Assembly (NCBI RefSeq): GCF_014656195.1 | Contig: NZ_BNBY01000005.1 | Location: 80,971-144,970, forward strand | Direction: 5' to 3' | Length of the DNA: 64,000 nucleotides | From: Kitasatospora xanthocidica | GTDB lineage: Bacteria; Actinomycetota; Actinomycetes; Streptomycetales; Streptomycetaceae | In this document: positions 18,003-26,545 of the stretch, in pieces | How positions within the stretch are numbered: the first letter of the stretch is position 1 | Layout: each line of letters opens with the position of its first letter | Made by a program: the position numbers and the translations under genes | The notes under the pieces: model-generated | What the model was told of the DNA's origin: nothing | The model's input: only the letters and a program-made list of their open reading frames with translations | Database searches by the model: none

Positions 18003-20387
18003 TCAGACGGCGAACTTGAAGGTGCGGTCCTTGTCGCCGGTCTTGTCGAAGACCGAGGCGATGCCGTCCGCGACGTCCTGCGGGGTGATCGCGACGAGCT
18101 GGCCGTTCTTCTTGAACTTCACCTTGTCGAACACGTTGCCCAGCTGGCCGGAGAGCGCGTCGAGGTCCCACTTGGGCACGATCTTGCCGGAGGCGTCCGG
18201 GACGAGCGTGAGCGCCTTGGCGGCGGTCTTGCCGCCGAAGTCCCAGGACTTGGCGCCGGCCACGACGTGCACCTTGCCGGCGGCCACCTGCTTGCCGAGG
18301 CTGTCGGCGGCGGCCTGCAGGGCCTGGGCCGAGACCTTCGGCTGGGCGGCCGTGACGGCGAGGGCGACCGGCTGGTCGGGCTTGCCGGCCGCACGGTCGC
18401 GGTAGGCCTGCTCGACCACGTCCAGGGCGCTCCCCGAGTCCACCGCCTGGCCGGCCCGGCCGGGGACGACGATCGGCTCGCCGTTGGGCTCGCCGAACTT
18501 GACGTAACCCTCCTGCAGGCCCTGGCCCGAGCCGGCCGCGAGCGAGTCGAGGGCGGCCTTCAGCTTGGCCCGGTCGACCTTGACCTCCGGCGCGACGGCC
18601 TTGGTGCCGCCCTGGAGCGACTTGATGACGTCGACCGGGTTGTAGCTGTGCTGGGCCAGGCCGTCCACGGTGGCGGTGGTGTCGAAGCCCAGCCCGGCGA
18701 CCGTCGGGTCGAGGTCCACCGTCTGGTCGCCGATCTTCAGCTTGAGCGGCTGCTGGCCGGCCTTGCCGACCGACTCGTCCAGCGAGTGGATCGCCTGGTC
18801 ACGGCTGTTGCCGCCGATGTCGGTGCCGAGCACCACGGTGCCCTTGGGCACGTCGGACTGGTTGAGCATCAGGCCGGTGCCGTACGCGGCGGCGCCGAGG
18901 AACAGCACCCCGCCGACGGCGTACACGGCCAGCTTGACGACCTTCTTGCCGCCGCCGCCGCCCTTGGTCTTGGCCTTTCCCTTGCCCTTGGCCTTGCCGG
19001 ACGCGGGCTCGGCCTTGGCGGGCGCCGGGGTAGGCGTCGGGGTGGGCACGCGCTGGGCGCCCTGTCCGGCCTCGGGCCCGGAGCCGGGGGCCGGCAGCGG
19101 GGTGACCGCGGTGGCCTCGGGGTCGGGGCCGGGCTGCTGGGGGCGGCCGGGCTGCGGGCCCGCGCCGGGGGCGCCCGGGAAGAGCCCGCCGGGGCCCGTC
19201 GGGGCGGTGGGGCCGTCCTGGCCGGGGCCGGCCGGGCGCTGGGTGGCGAACGGGTCGGCGCCGGTCGGCGCCGAGGCGAACAGGCCCGGCTGCGGACGAC
19301 CGTCGGCACCGTGCGTGGCGCCGTTGCGGGGCCGGCCGGATATTCCGGCGGGCGGCGGGGTGTTCTCGCGGATCGGCGCGAAGCCGTCGACGGAGGTGTC
19401 CTCCGGGTTCGGCCCGCCGGCCGGCACGCCCTGCGGGAGCGGGCCGTTCGGGTGGCCGTTCGGCTGGAAGCCGTTCTGCGGGCCGTTCTGCTGCGGGCCG
19501 CCCTGACGGGGGCCGTTCTGCTGCGGCCGGTTTTGCCTCGCGCCGTTCTGCTGCGCGCCGTTCTGCTGGGGACGACCGCCGCGCGGGCCGCGGGTGCCGG
19601 CGTCGGGGCCCGGCGTCGGGGCCGGGGCGAACGGGTCGGCGACGGGCGCGAAGGGGTCGGCGGCCTCGTAGACGCCGGGCTCCTCGGTCGGGGCCTCGGC
19701 GCGGCGCGGCGCGGCGGGAGCCGCCTGGGCGCCCGGGTTGGGCGCCTTGCCCTGGGCGGGCACCGGGCGGCCGTTCGGGACGCCGTTGGCGCGGGCGGCG
19801 GCGCCGCCCTGACGGGCACCCTGCGGCCGGGGCTCGGCGGCGGCACCGGTCGCGGCCGGGGCGCTCGGGGCACCGGCCGGCACGGCGGCCGGGGCGGGCT
19901 CGGCGGCCTTCTTCTGCCGCGGCCGGAACCAGGCGCCGGTGGACTCGGACTCCGAGGTCGCCGGCGGGATCGCCGGGATCTCCCACTCCGGCGGCAGGTC
20001 GGGCGGGGTGGCCGTGCCGCCGCCGCCCTCCATCACGCCGAGGACCGGCGAGGCCGGCGCCGAACGGTGGCGCGGGTTGCCCTGCTCGGGGGTGGCGGAC
20101 GGGGCCTCGTCGGCCGTGCCGTCCTCGTTCTTGACGGTGCTGCGGACGACGACCGGCGGGATCGGACGCGAGCCGGGGATGTTGATCCGGACCCGGGTGG
20201 TCAAGGTGGTCTCGGTCTTCGGACCGTCGTCCTCGCCGCCCGACGCGGCGCCCTGTCCGGCACCGGCCGCGGCCCGGTCGCCGCCGGGGAGCCCGGGCGT
20301 GCCGTAGGGCGGCGTGCCCGACGGGTAGGCGTCCGGACCCGTGCGCCGGGGCGTCGGGTGGGCGTTGTCAGATTCGCGGCTGCTCAA
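18003..20387 (-). CDS. Large membrane protein with disordered N-terminus and putative peptidoglycan-binding (PG_binding_4-like) domains
   Basis: 794 aa. Residues 1 to ~475 are Pro/Gly/Gln/Ala-rich and almost certainly disordered and cytoplasmic, with degenerate repeats of the type PQQNG (DNA 19455-19575). A basic stretch and one membrane helix (~480-503) follow. The exterior part holds two related beta-rich modules (around GTVVLGTDIGG..LDPTVAGLGFD and again near KSWDFGG..LTLVP) resembling the domain found N-terminal to VanW in YoaR-like proteins; no VanW domain is present. The TTG at 20387 forms a TTGA overlap with the stop of a 38-codon upstream frame. A role in cell-wall anchoring is an inference; the function is unknown. 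Confidence 0.75.
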   Translation of the reverse strand: MSSRESDNAHPTPRRTGPDAYPSGTPPYGTPGLPGGDRAAAGAGQGAASGGEDDGPKTETTLTTRVRINIPGSRPIPPVVVRSTVKNEDGTADEAPSATPEQGNPRHRSAPASPVLGVMEGGGGTATPPDLPPEWEIPAIPPATSESESTGAWFRPRQKKAAEPAPAAVPAGAPSAPAATGAAAEPRPQGARQGGAAARANGVPNGRPVPAQGKAPNPGAQAAPAAPRRAEAPTEEPGVYEAADPFAPVADPFAPAPTPGPDAGTRGPRGGRPQQNGAQQNGARQNRPQQNGPRQGGPQQNGPQNGFQPNGHPNGPLPQGVPAGGPNPEDTSVDGFAPIRENTPPPAGISGRPRNGATHGADGRPQPGLFASAPTGADPFATQRPAGPGQDGPTAPTGPGGLFPGAPGAGPQPGRPQQPGPDPEATAVTPLPAPGSGPEAGQGAQRVPTPTPTPAPAKAEPASGKAKGKGKAKTKGGGGGKKVVKLAVYAVGGVLFLGAAAYGTGLMLNQSDVPKGTVVLGTDIGGNSRDQAIHSLDESVGKAGQQPLKLKIGDQTVDLDPTVAGLGFDTTATVDGLAQHSYNPVDVIKSLQGGTKAVAPEVKVDRAKLKAALDSLAAGSGQGLQEGYVKFGEPNGEPIVVPGRAGQAVDSGSALDVVEQAYRDRAAGKPDQPVALAVTAAQPKVSAQALQAAADSLGKQVAAGKVHVVAGAKSWDFGGKTAAKALTLVPDASGKIVPKWDLDALSGQLGNVFDKVKFKKNGQLVAITPQDVADGIASVFDKTGDKDRTFKFAV
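19455..19575 (-). repeat. Degenerate tandem repeats coding for Gln/Asn/Gly/Pro-rich segment
   Basis: Units of about 12-15 nt built on CCGTTCTGCTG occur at least six times and encode PQQNG-like repeats inside the disordered N-terminal region. They lie entirely in frame, so length changes would be tolerated. Confidence 0.7.
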
Positions 20388-20630
20388 TGCTGCTCTGCTC
20401 CGGGTTCGCGGGCGGGCCGTGAGGCGCGACCGCGGTTCGTGGTCGCCGGGCCCGGCTGGGGCGGGCGGCGGTCGGGTACGGCGTTCTGCGGGACCACCAT
20501 ACTGGGAAGAACTGAGCGGTGAACGGCTTCGGACAGATCCTGATACGTCCGGTTCCTCCGGTATGAGAGTAAGGCCGTGTGCTCCTGACTGCGCGTCGTG
20601 CGCGGTGCGGTACGGCGTGCTCCGACGGGG

Positions 20631-21089
20631 TCAGCGGGGCGGGCCGGGCACCCCGGGGAACCAGCTGGTCCGGGTGGGCAGGGTGGCGCAGATCACGCCC
20701 AGCACCGAGCCGCCGAACAGCCAGGCCAGCGAGGTGGCGTTGGACCACAGCACGTTGTCGCCCTCCGGCCGGGGCACGATCAGCAGCAGCATCGCCAGGA
20801 ACCAGCCGGCCACGGGCATGCCCGCGCCGAGCCGGGTGCCGGTGACCCGCAGCCCGCCGTAGAAGGTGGCGCAGCTCGCGGCGAGTGCCAGCAGGACTCC
20901 CACGGGCGGCCACAGGGCCTGCACAAAGGATCCGCACACCGACACCGCGATGCCCAGCAGGAAGAACAGGACATACGCCGCGATCCGGGCGGCGCGCGGG
21001 GGTTGGGGCTCGGCCAGCCGCTCGTCGCGGGTGCCGAGGACGGTCGCCGGGATCGAACGGTGCGGTGGCCGGTCGGCGGTCTTGCTCAT
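20631..21089 (-). CDS. DUF6113-like four-helix membrane protein
   Basis: 152 aa. A polar N-terminus of ~30 residues (with [10 protein letters not shown]) is followed by about four hydrophobic helices, the usual layout of this actinobacterial family of unknown function. The ATG forms an ATGA overlap with the stop codon of mshB, so it is expressed as the second gene of a mshB transcript. I know no biochemical role; the link with mycothiol synthesis is positional only. Confidence 0.75.
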   Translation of the reverse strand: MSKTADRPPHRSIPATVLGTRDERLAEPQPPRAARIAAYVLFFLLGIAVSVCGSFVQALWPPVGVLLALAASCATFYGGLRVTGTRLGAGMPVAGWFLAMLLLIVPRPEGDNVLWSNATSLAWLFGGSVLGVICATLPTRTSWFPGVPGPPR

Positions 21090-21994
21090 CGGGTGTCCTC
21101 CCCGGTGCTCGCGGCCGCGTCGTCGAGGCCGGCGAACAGGTCGTCCTCCGGCTCGCCGGGCCCGGCCTGGCCGTGCGCCAACTGGTAGTACTCGGTGGCG
21201 AGCAGCGGCTGGCCGAGGTCGTTGGAGAGCGCGAAGAAGGCGCCGTCCACGGTGATCTGGGTGGCGTGCGCGGCCATCGCGGCCGCCTTGCGCCCGGCGT
21301 ATCGGGCGCCGTCCAGCACGGTGGTGACCACCTCGTCGGCGACCACGCCGGGGACGTCGGACGGCCGAGCGACGCCCGGGAAGGACGCCTTGGCGGCGGT
21401 CTCGGCGAGCCCGGCCTCGATCACCGAGCGGGGCATCCGGTTCCAGTACACCTTGGCGATCCGCCAGGCCGGGCCCAGCTCGGGGCGGTGCGCCGGGTCG
21501 GCGGCCAGCTCGTACGCGCGCACCGCGACCCGGTGCGCCTGGATGTGGTCCGGGTGGCCGTAACCGCCGTCCTCGTCGTACGTGACCAGCACCTGCGGCC
21601 GCACCTCGCGGATCACCGCGACCAGGTGGCCGGCCGCCTCGTCCACGTCCGCCCGCCAGAAGCAGCCGGGCACGTCGTTGTCGGGCACGCCCATCATCCC
21701 GGAGTCGCGGTAGCGCCCCGGGCCGCCGAGGAAGCGGAAGTCGGTGACGCCCAGGGCGGCCATCGCCTCGGTGAGCTCGCCGATCCGGTACGCGCCGAGG
21801 GTGTCCTCCCGATCGGCCGTCAGATGGGCCAGCTCCGGGGGGATCACCTCGCCGCCCTCGCCGAGGGTGCAGGTCACCAGCGTGACCCGGGCGCCCTCGG
21901 CGGCGTACCGGGCCATGGTTGCGCCGTTGCCGATCGACTCGTCGTCGGGGTGCGCGTGCACCAGGAGGAGTCGGCGGCCGGTAGTCGCGGTCAT
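21086..21994 (-). CDS. mshB: N-acetyl-1-D-myo-inositol-2-amino-2-deoxy-alpha-D-glucopyranoside deacetylase (mycothiol biosynthesis)
   Basis: MshB is a cytoplasmic zinc deacetylase that converts GlcNAc-Ins to GlcN-Ins, the second committed step of mycothiol synthesis. 302 aa, LmbE-like fold. The metal motif AHPDDE is at ~14-19 and the second metal histidine is in GHPDH, with TLGEGGEV and the tyrosine-containing C-terminal part also present. The ATG at 21994 is chosen because family members start just before [13 protein letters not shown] and because TAGGCT (22002-22007, minus strand) lies 7 nt before it with no ribosome-binding site, so the mRNA is probably leaderless. Confidence 0.93.
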   Translation of the reverse strand: MTATTGRRLLLVHAHPDDESIGNGATMARYAAEGARVTLVTCTLGEGGEVIPPELAHLTADREDTLGAYRIGELTEAMAALGVTDFRFLGGPGRYRDSGMMGVPDNDVPGCFWRADVDEAAGHLVAVIREVRPQVLVTYDEDGGYGHPDHIQAHRVAVRAYELAADPAHRPELGPAWRIAKVYWNRMPRSVIEAGLAETAAKASFPGVARPSDVPGVVADEVVTTVLDGARYAGRKAAAMAAHATQITVDGAFFALSNDLGQPLLATEYYQLAHGQAGPGEPEDDLFAGLDDAAASTGEDTR

Positions 21995-22025
21995 GGGAGG
22001 AAGCCTAACCACCGGCCGGGTGACC

Positions 22026-22220
22026 CTAGAGCTTCAGGCCGTTGATCATCCCGGCGAGGTTGCTGGTGACCTGGCTGATCGACGGTGCGATCGAGCTGGA
22101 CGCCAGGTAGAAGCCGAGCAGCGCGCAGACGATCGCGTGCGCCAGCTTCAGGCCGGAGCGGCGGATCAGCACCACCACGATGACCAGCATCAGCACGGCG
22201 GCGGAGATGTTCATGGCCAT
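22026..22220 (-). CDS. Small membrane protein of unknown function
   Basis: 64 aa, with two hydrophobic segments (about 4-20 and 27-50) separated by RRSGLK. The C-terminal part has a conserved-looking [18 protein letters not shown] stretch. A GAAGGGG lies upstream of the ATG at 22220; the second ATG at 22214 is an alternative. It lies 31 bp upstream of mshB on the same strand, but mshB seems to have its own promoter. Similar short proteins occur in streptomycetes as I remember, without known function. Confidence 0.6.
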   Translation of the reverse strand: MAMNISAAVLMLVIVVVLIRRSGLKLAHAIVCALLGFYLASSSIAPSISQVTSNLAGMINGLKL

Positions 22221-22531
22221 GTCGGCTCACACCCCTTCTCGGGCGCGCCGCCCCGGGAGGGCGGCGGTGGGACGGTGCGGGACTGGGGCTGCGGGTGGCC
22301 GGGGCCCGGGACGGGGCCGACGACCACCTGCCCGACAAGTCATACCCGATGGGTAAGGGGAGCATTACATTCAGTGAGTCCCGGCGTGCCGGGGTGCGGC
22401 GGCGCCCGCGGGGCGCCCGGGCCGGTCGGAGGCCGTTTGGGCCCCTTTGGGGCGCCCTCGGGGGTGATGCTCCGAACGAGTGATCACCAGCCTCCCGGCA
22501 GCGGCAGTTCGGCGTCGTAGGGTCTGGTGCC
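22221..22531. other. Divergent intergenic region between the small membrane protein and the S9 peptidase
   Basis: It holds the promoters of both flanking genes. Visible structure: a 7-3-7 inverted repeat at 22401-22417, a short GCCCC-TTT-GGGGC stem near 22445, and TAGGGT at 22518-22523, 8 nt before the ATG at 22532, a likely leaderless promoter. I see no gene. Confidence 0.5.
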
Positions 22532-24685
22532 ATGACCTCCCACACCCCTGCGGACACCTTCCCCCGGCAGTACGCGCGGACCCTGCGCTACACCGTCGGC
22601 GCGCCCCGCTCCTTCTCCGTCGCACCGGACGGCTCGCGGGTCGTCTTCCTCCGCTCGCGCTCCGGCAACGACCGGGCCAACCTGCTCTGGAGCCTCGACA
22701 CGGCCACCGGCGAGGAGCGGATCGCCGCCGACCCGGCGGTCCTGCTCGGCGGCGGCGAGGAGGACCTCTCCCCGGCCGAGAAGGCCCGCCGGGAGCGCAG
22801 CCGCGAGAGCTCGGCCGGCATCGTCGGCTACGCCCTGGACGCGACCGGCGCGCTGGCCGCCTTCGCCCTCTCCGGCCGGCTCTTCACGGCCGACCTCGCC
22901 ACCGGCGCCACCACCGAACTGCCCGCCCGCGGCCCGCTGCTGGACCCGCGCCCGGCGCCGGACGGCTCCTGCGTCGCGTACGCCAACACGGCCGGCGAGC
23001 TGCGGCTGACCCGGGCCGACGGCAGCGGCGACCGGGTGCTCGCCGAGCCGGACGGCCCGAACGTCACCTGGGGCCAGGCCGAGTTCATCGCCCAGGAGGA
23101 GATGGACCGCGCCCGCGGCTTCTGGTGGTCCCCGGAGAGCGACCGGCTGCTGGTCGAGCGCGCCGACGACAGCCCGGTGGGCCGCTGGTGGATCGCCGAC
23201 CCGGCCAACCCGGACCGCGAGCCCGCCGAGATCGCCTACCCGGCGGCCGGCACCGCCAACGCCGAGGTCGGCCTCTGGGTGCTCGACCTGCACGGCGGGC
23301 GCACCGAGGTGGTCTGGGACCGCGCGGCCTTCCCCTACCTCGGCCGGGTGCACTGGTCGAAGGGCGGCGTGCCGCTGCTGCAGGTGCAGTCCCGCGACCA
23401 GCGCCGCCAGCGGATCCTCGGCCTGGACGTGACCACCGGCGCCACCGAGGTGCTGCACGAGGAGGAGGACGCGGCCTGGCTGGAGCTGTTCGGGGGCGTC
23501 CCGGCGTGGACCCCGGGCGGCGAGCTGGTGCGGATCAGCGACGAGGGAGGGGTGCGGGCGCTGGTCGTCGGCGACCGGACCGTCACCGGGGCCGACCTGC
23601 ACGTCAGGTCCGTCGTCGCCGTCACCGAGGACGAGGTGTTCTTCAGCGCCTCCGGCGGCGCCGCCGAGACCGACCCCGAGCCCGGCTGGATCGCCGTCGG
23701 CCGGATCAGCCACGACGGCAAGCGGCTCGGCTGGGAGTCCGCCAACGGGCGGCCGTTCACCTCGGTGACCAGCGCCGTGCACGGCGGCGGGATCACCGTC
23801 CGGGCCACCGCCGAGCCCGACCTGCCCGGCACCCTGGTCCAGGTCGCCCGCGACCTGCCCGAGGGCCTGGTGGTCGACGACGTCGCGACCGTCGCCTCCT
23901 ACGCCGAGACCCCGGCCATCACCGCCCGTCCGGTCTTCCGCTTCGCCGGCGAGCGCCGCATCCCGGCCGCCGTCTTCCTGCCCACCGGCTACGACCGGGA
24001 GCGCGACGGCCTGCTGCCCGTCCTGATGGACCCGTACGGCGGCCCGCACGGGCAGCGCGTCGTCCAGGCGCACAACCCGCACCTCAACTCGCAGTGGTTC
24101 GCCGACCAGGGCTTCGCGGTGGTCGTCGCCGACGGGCGCGGCACCCCGGGGCGCGGGCCGGCCTGGGAGAAGTCGATCGCCTTCGACTTCGCCGGGGCCA
24201 CCCTGGACGACCAGGTCGAGGCGCTGCGGGCGCTCGCCGGGGAGTTCCCGCTGGACCTCGGCCGGGTCGCCATCCGCGGCTGGTCGTACGGCGGCTACCT
24301 CTCCGCCCTGGCCGTGCTACGCCGCCCGGACGTGTTCCACGCGGCGGTTTCCGGCGCGCCGGTGACCGACTGGGCGCTGTACGACACCCACTACACCGAG
24401 CGCTACCTGGGCGACCCGGCCGAGCGGCCCGAGGTGTACGCGGGCAACTCGCTCAGCGGGTACGCGGCCGGGCTGGAGCGCCCGCTGATGATCATCCACG
24501 GGCTGGCCGACGACAACGTGGTGGCCGCGCACACCCTGCGGCTCTCCTCGGCGCTGCTCGCCGCCGGGCGCCCGCACACCGTGCTGCCGCTGTCCGGCGT
24601 CACCCACATGACCCCGCAGGAGGAGGTCGCGGAGAACCTGCTGCTGCTCCAAGTCGACTTCGTGAAGCGCTCGCTGGGGCTGTAG
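22532..24685 (+). CDS. S9 family serine peptidase, dipeptidyl-peptidase IV type
   Basis: Prolyl-type aminodipeptidase that releases X-Pro dipeptides. 717 aa without a signal peptide, so probably cytoplasmic. The N-terminal two thirds form the DPP IV beta-propeller, including the EEMDRARGFWWSPE segment whose Glu pair binds the substrate N-terminus. The C-terminal alpha/beta-hydrolase domain has the nucleophile Ser585 in GWSYGG, Asp660/661 in GLADDN and His692 in GVTHM. Next to two oligopeptide importers it could degrade imported peptides, which is inference. There is no SD; TAGGGT lies 8 nt before the ATG. A terminator follows at 24707. Confidence 0.93.
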   Translation: MTSHTPADTFPRQYARTLRYTVGAPRSFSVAPDGSRVVFLRSRSGNDRANLLWSLDTATGEERIAADPAVLLGGGEEDLSPAEKARRERSRESSAGIVGYALDATGALAAFALSGRLFTADLATGATTELPARGPLLDPRPAPDGSCVAYANTAGELRLTRADGSGDRVLAEPDGPNVTWGQAEFIAQEEMDRARGFWWSPESDRLLVERADDSPVGRWWIADPANPDREPAEIAYPAAGTANAEVGLWVLDLHGGRTEVVWDRAAFPYLGRVHWSKGGVPLLQVQSRDQRRQRILGLDVTTGATEVLHEEEDAAWLELFGGVPAWTPGGELVRISDEGGVRALVVGDRTVTGADLHVRSVVAVTEDEVFFSASGGAAETDPEPGWIAVGRISHDGKRLGWESANGRPFTSVTSAVHGGGITVRATAEPDLPGTLVQVARDLPEGLVVDDVATVASYAETPAITARPVFRFAGERRIPAAVFLPTGYDRERDGLLPVLMDPYGGPHGQRVVQAHNPHLNSQWFADQGFAVVVADGRGTPGRGPAWEKSIAFDFAGATLDDQVEALRALAGEFPLDLGRVAIRGWSYGGYLSALAVLRRPDVFHAAVSGAPVTDWALYDTHYTERYLGDPAERPEVYAGNSLSGYAAGLERPLMIIHGLADDNVVAAHTLRLSSALLAAGRPHTVLPLSGVTHMTPQEEVAENLLLLQVDFVKRSLGL

Positions 24686-24706
24686 GACCCTCCTGACCAG
24701 CACGTT

Positions 24707-24743
24707 CGGCGGCCGGTACCCGTGACCTCGGTACCGGCCGCCG
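24707..24743 (+). terminator. Terminator of the S9 peptidase gene
   Basis: 14-bp perfect arms (24707-24720 with 24730-24743) and a 9-nt loop lie 21 nt past the stop. Confidence 0.85.
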
Positions 24744-24744
24744 G

Positions 24745-24760
24745 CATGACATCCGTCATG
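24745..24760 (+). promoter_or_regulatory. Candidate response-regulator operator upstream of the ABC-kinase operon
   Basis: The palindrome CATGAC-ATCC-GTCATG lies 107 nt upstream of the ABC ATPase start. Its form (TCATGA-like half sites) resembles the sites bound by DesR-type NarL-family regulators, which fits the DesK-type kinase of the operon. Confidence 0.55.
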
Positions 24761-24866
24761 TCGAAGGCACGACGGCGGACACTGCCGCCGCGAACCGCCC
24801 GCGCGGGACCCTGAGGTGGTGCGAACAGCACCGGACGCGACAGCACCAGGGAAGAGGAGCCGGGCG

Positions 24867-25826
24867 ATGGACACCGAGGTGGCCGCCTTCCGCGGCGTGG
24901 GAAAGAGCTACGGGCGGGTACGCGCCGTGGACGGACTGGACCTCGTGCTGCGGCCGGGCGAGACCGTCGCCCTGCTCGGCCCGAACGGCGCCGGCAAGTC
25001 CACCAGCCTGGACCTGCTGCTCGGGCTGCGCGAGCCCGACCAGGGCGGGGTGACGCTCTTCGGCGGCACCCCGCGGGCGGCGATCGAGGCCGGCCGGGTC
25101 GGCGCGATGCTGCAGAGCGGCGGGCTGATGTCCGACGTCAAGGTGCGCGAGATCGTCCGGCTCGCCTGCGACGTGCACCCGCGCGGCCGGTCGGTCACCG
25201 AGGTGCTGGCCGACGCCGGGATCACCGAGCTCGCGGAGCGCCGGGTCGACAAGCTGTCCGGGGGCCAGGAGCAGCGGGTCCGCTTCGCCCTGGCGATCGC
25301 GGGCGACAACGACCTGATCGTGCTGGACGAGCCCACCACCGGCATGGACGTCAGCGTCCGGCAGTCGTTCTGGGCGAGCATGCGGGCGCAGGCCGACGCC
25401 GGGCGCACGGTGCTGTTCGCCACCCACTACCTGGAGGAGGCCGACTCGATCGCCGACCGCGTCCTGGTGCTGCACCGGGGCCGGCTGATCGCCGACGGCA
25501 GCTCCGCCGAGATCAAGGCCCGGGCCGGCGCCCGCCGGATCGCCTTCGAGCTCCACGACGGGGACCTCCCGGACACCGGGCGGTTCGACGAAGGCCTGCT
25601 GCGCACCCTGCCGGGCGTGCGGTCGCTGGACGTCACCGCGCGGGTCCCCGGGGTGCGGACGGTGCGGATCCGGACCTCGGACGCCGACGCGAGCGTCGCC
25701 GGGCTCTACCGGGCGGGCCTCTACCCGCGCGGGCTGGAGGTCACCGGCGTGGGCCTGGAGCAGGCCTTCCTGACCATCACCGGAGAGCTGGACCGGAACG
25801 ACGCGGCCCTGGAGAGTGCGCGATGA
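24867..25826 (+). CDS. ABC exporter ATP-binding protein (drug/antibiotic-type)
   Basis: 319 aa. Walker A GPNGAGKS, the LSGGQEQR signature and Walker B LIVLDEPTTGMD are present, followed by the ~80-residue C-terminal domain typical of single-permease exporters. The ATG at 24867 has GAAGAGGAG upstream; an earlier GTG at 24816 would add 17 residues unlike the family. The stop overlaps the permease start (ATGA). It is the first gene of an ATPase-permease-histidine kinase operon of the kind that exports or senses antimicrobial compounds or lipids; the substrate is unknown. Confidence 0.92.
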   Translation: MDTEVAAFRGVGKSYGRVRAVDGLDLVLRPGETVALLGPNGAGKSTSLDLLLGLREPDQGGVTLFGGTPRAAIEAGRVGAMLQSGGLMSDVKVREIVRLACDVHPRGRSVTEVLADAGITELAERRVDKLSGGQEQRVRFALAIAGDNDLIVLDEPTTGMDVSVRQSFWASMRAQADAGRTVLFATHYLEEADSIADRVLVLHRGRLIADGSSAEIKARAGARRIAFELHDGDLPDTGRFDEGLLRTLPGVRSLDVTARVPGVRTVRIRTSDADASVAGLYRAGLYPRGLEVTGVGLEQAFLTITGELDRNDAALESAR

Positions 25827-26545
25827 CCACCCTGATCACGCTGGAGATCCTGCGGACCCTCCGCAACCGGCGCTACCTGTTCTTCACCGTGGCCTACCCG
25901 GCGCTGATGTACGTCTTCTTCATCCACGCCTACGGGGCCGCCAACCAGGCGGGCGGGTTGCCGGTGAAGACGTACTTCATGGTCTCGATGGCCACCTTCG
26001 GCGCGGTCGGCGCGGTGCTGACCGGCAGTGCGCAGCGGATCTCGCTGGAGCGCAAGAGCGGCTGGACCCGGCAGCTGCGGCTGACCGCGCTGCCCGGCCG
26101 GGCCTACACCATGGGCAAGATCGCGGCGAGCGCGGTCACCACGCTGCCGGCGATCCTGGTGGTCTTCGCGGCCGGCGCGGCCCAGGGCGTCTCGCTCACC
26201 GCGGCGCAGTGGGCCGGGCTGGTCGTCGCGCTGTGGCTGGGCAGCTTCGTCTTCGCGGCGCTCGGGGTGGCGCTCGGGTACGCGGCGGCGCCGGACGCGG
26301 TGCAGCCGATCGTGATGATCGTCTACATGGCGATGGCGCTGCTCGGCGGTACCTGGTTCCCGGTGAGCGGCTCGCTGGAGAAGTTCGCCCGGCTCAACCC
26401 GGTGTACCTGTACAACCACCTGGCCACCTTCACCCGGCCCGGGCAGTCCCTGGACACCGTCGCGGTCGCCGGACTGGGCGCCTTCCTGGTGGTGTTCGTG
26501 GTCGCCGCCGCGGCCCTGTACCGCCGCGACACCCGGCAGGCATGA
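25823..26545 (+). CDS. ABC-2 type exporter permease
   Basis: 240 aa with about six membrane helices, an N-terminal TLITLEILRTLRNRRYLFF start and the ABC-2 consensus near the fifth helix (LLGGTWFPVSGSLEKFARLNPVYLY region). It is coupled by 4-bp overlaps to the ATPase before it and the kinase after it. Confidence 0.9.
   Translation: MTTLITLEILRTLRNRRYLFFTVAYPALMYVFFIHAYGAANQAGGLPVKTYFMVSMATFGAVGAVLTGSAQRISLERKSGWTRQLRLTALPGRAYTMGKIAASAVTTLPAILVVFAAGAAQGVSLTAAQWAGLVVALWLGSFVFAALGVALGYAAAPDAVQPIVMIVYMAMALLGGTWFPVSGSLEKFARLNPVYLYNHLATFTRPGQSLDTVAVAGLGAFLVVFVVAAAALYRRDTRQA

Noticed and set aside
19455-19575. Repeats that could be taken for a CRISPR array
   Set aside because: Units are short, degenerate, without spacers and encode PQQNG-like peptide repeats in frame.
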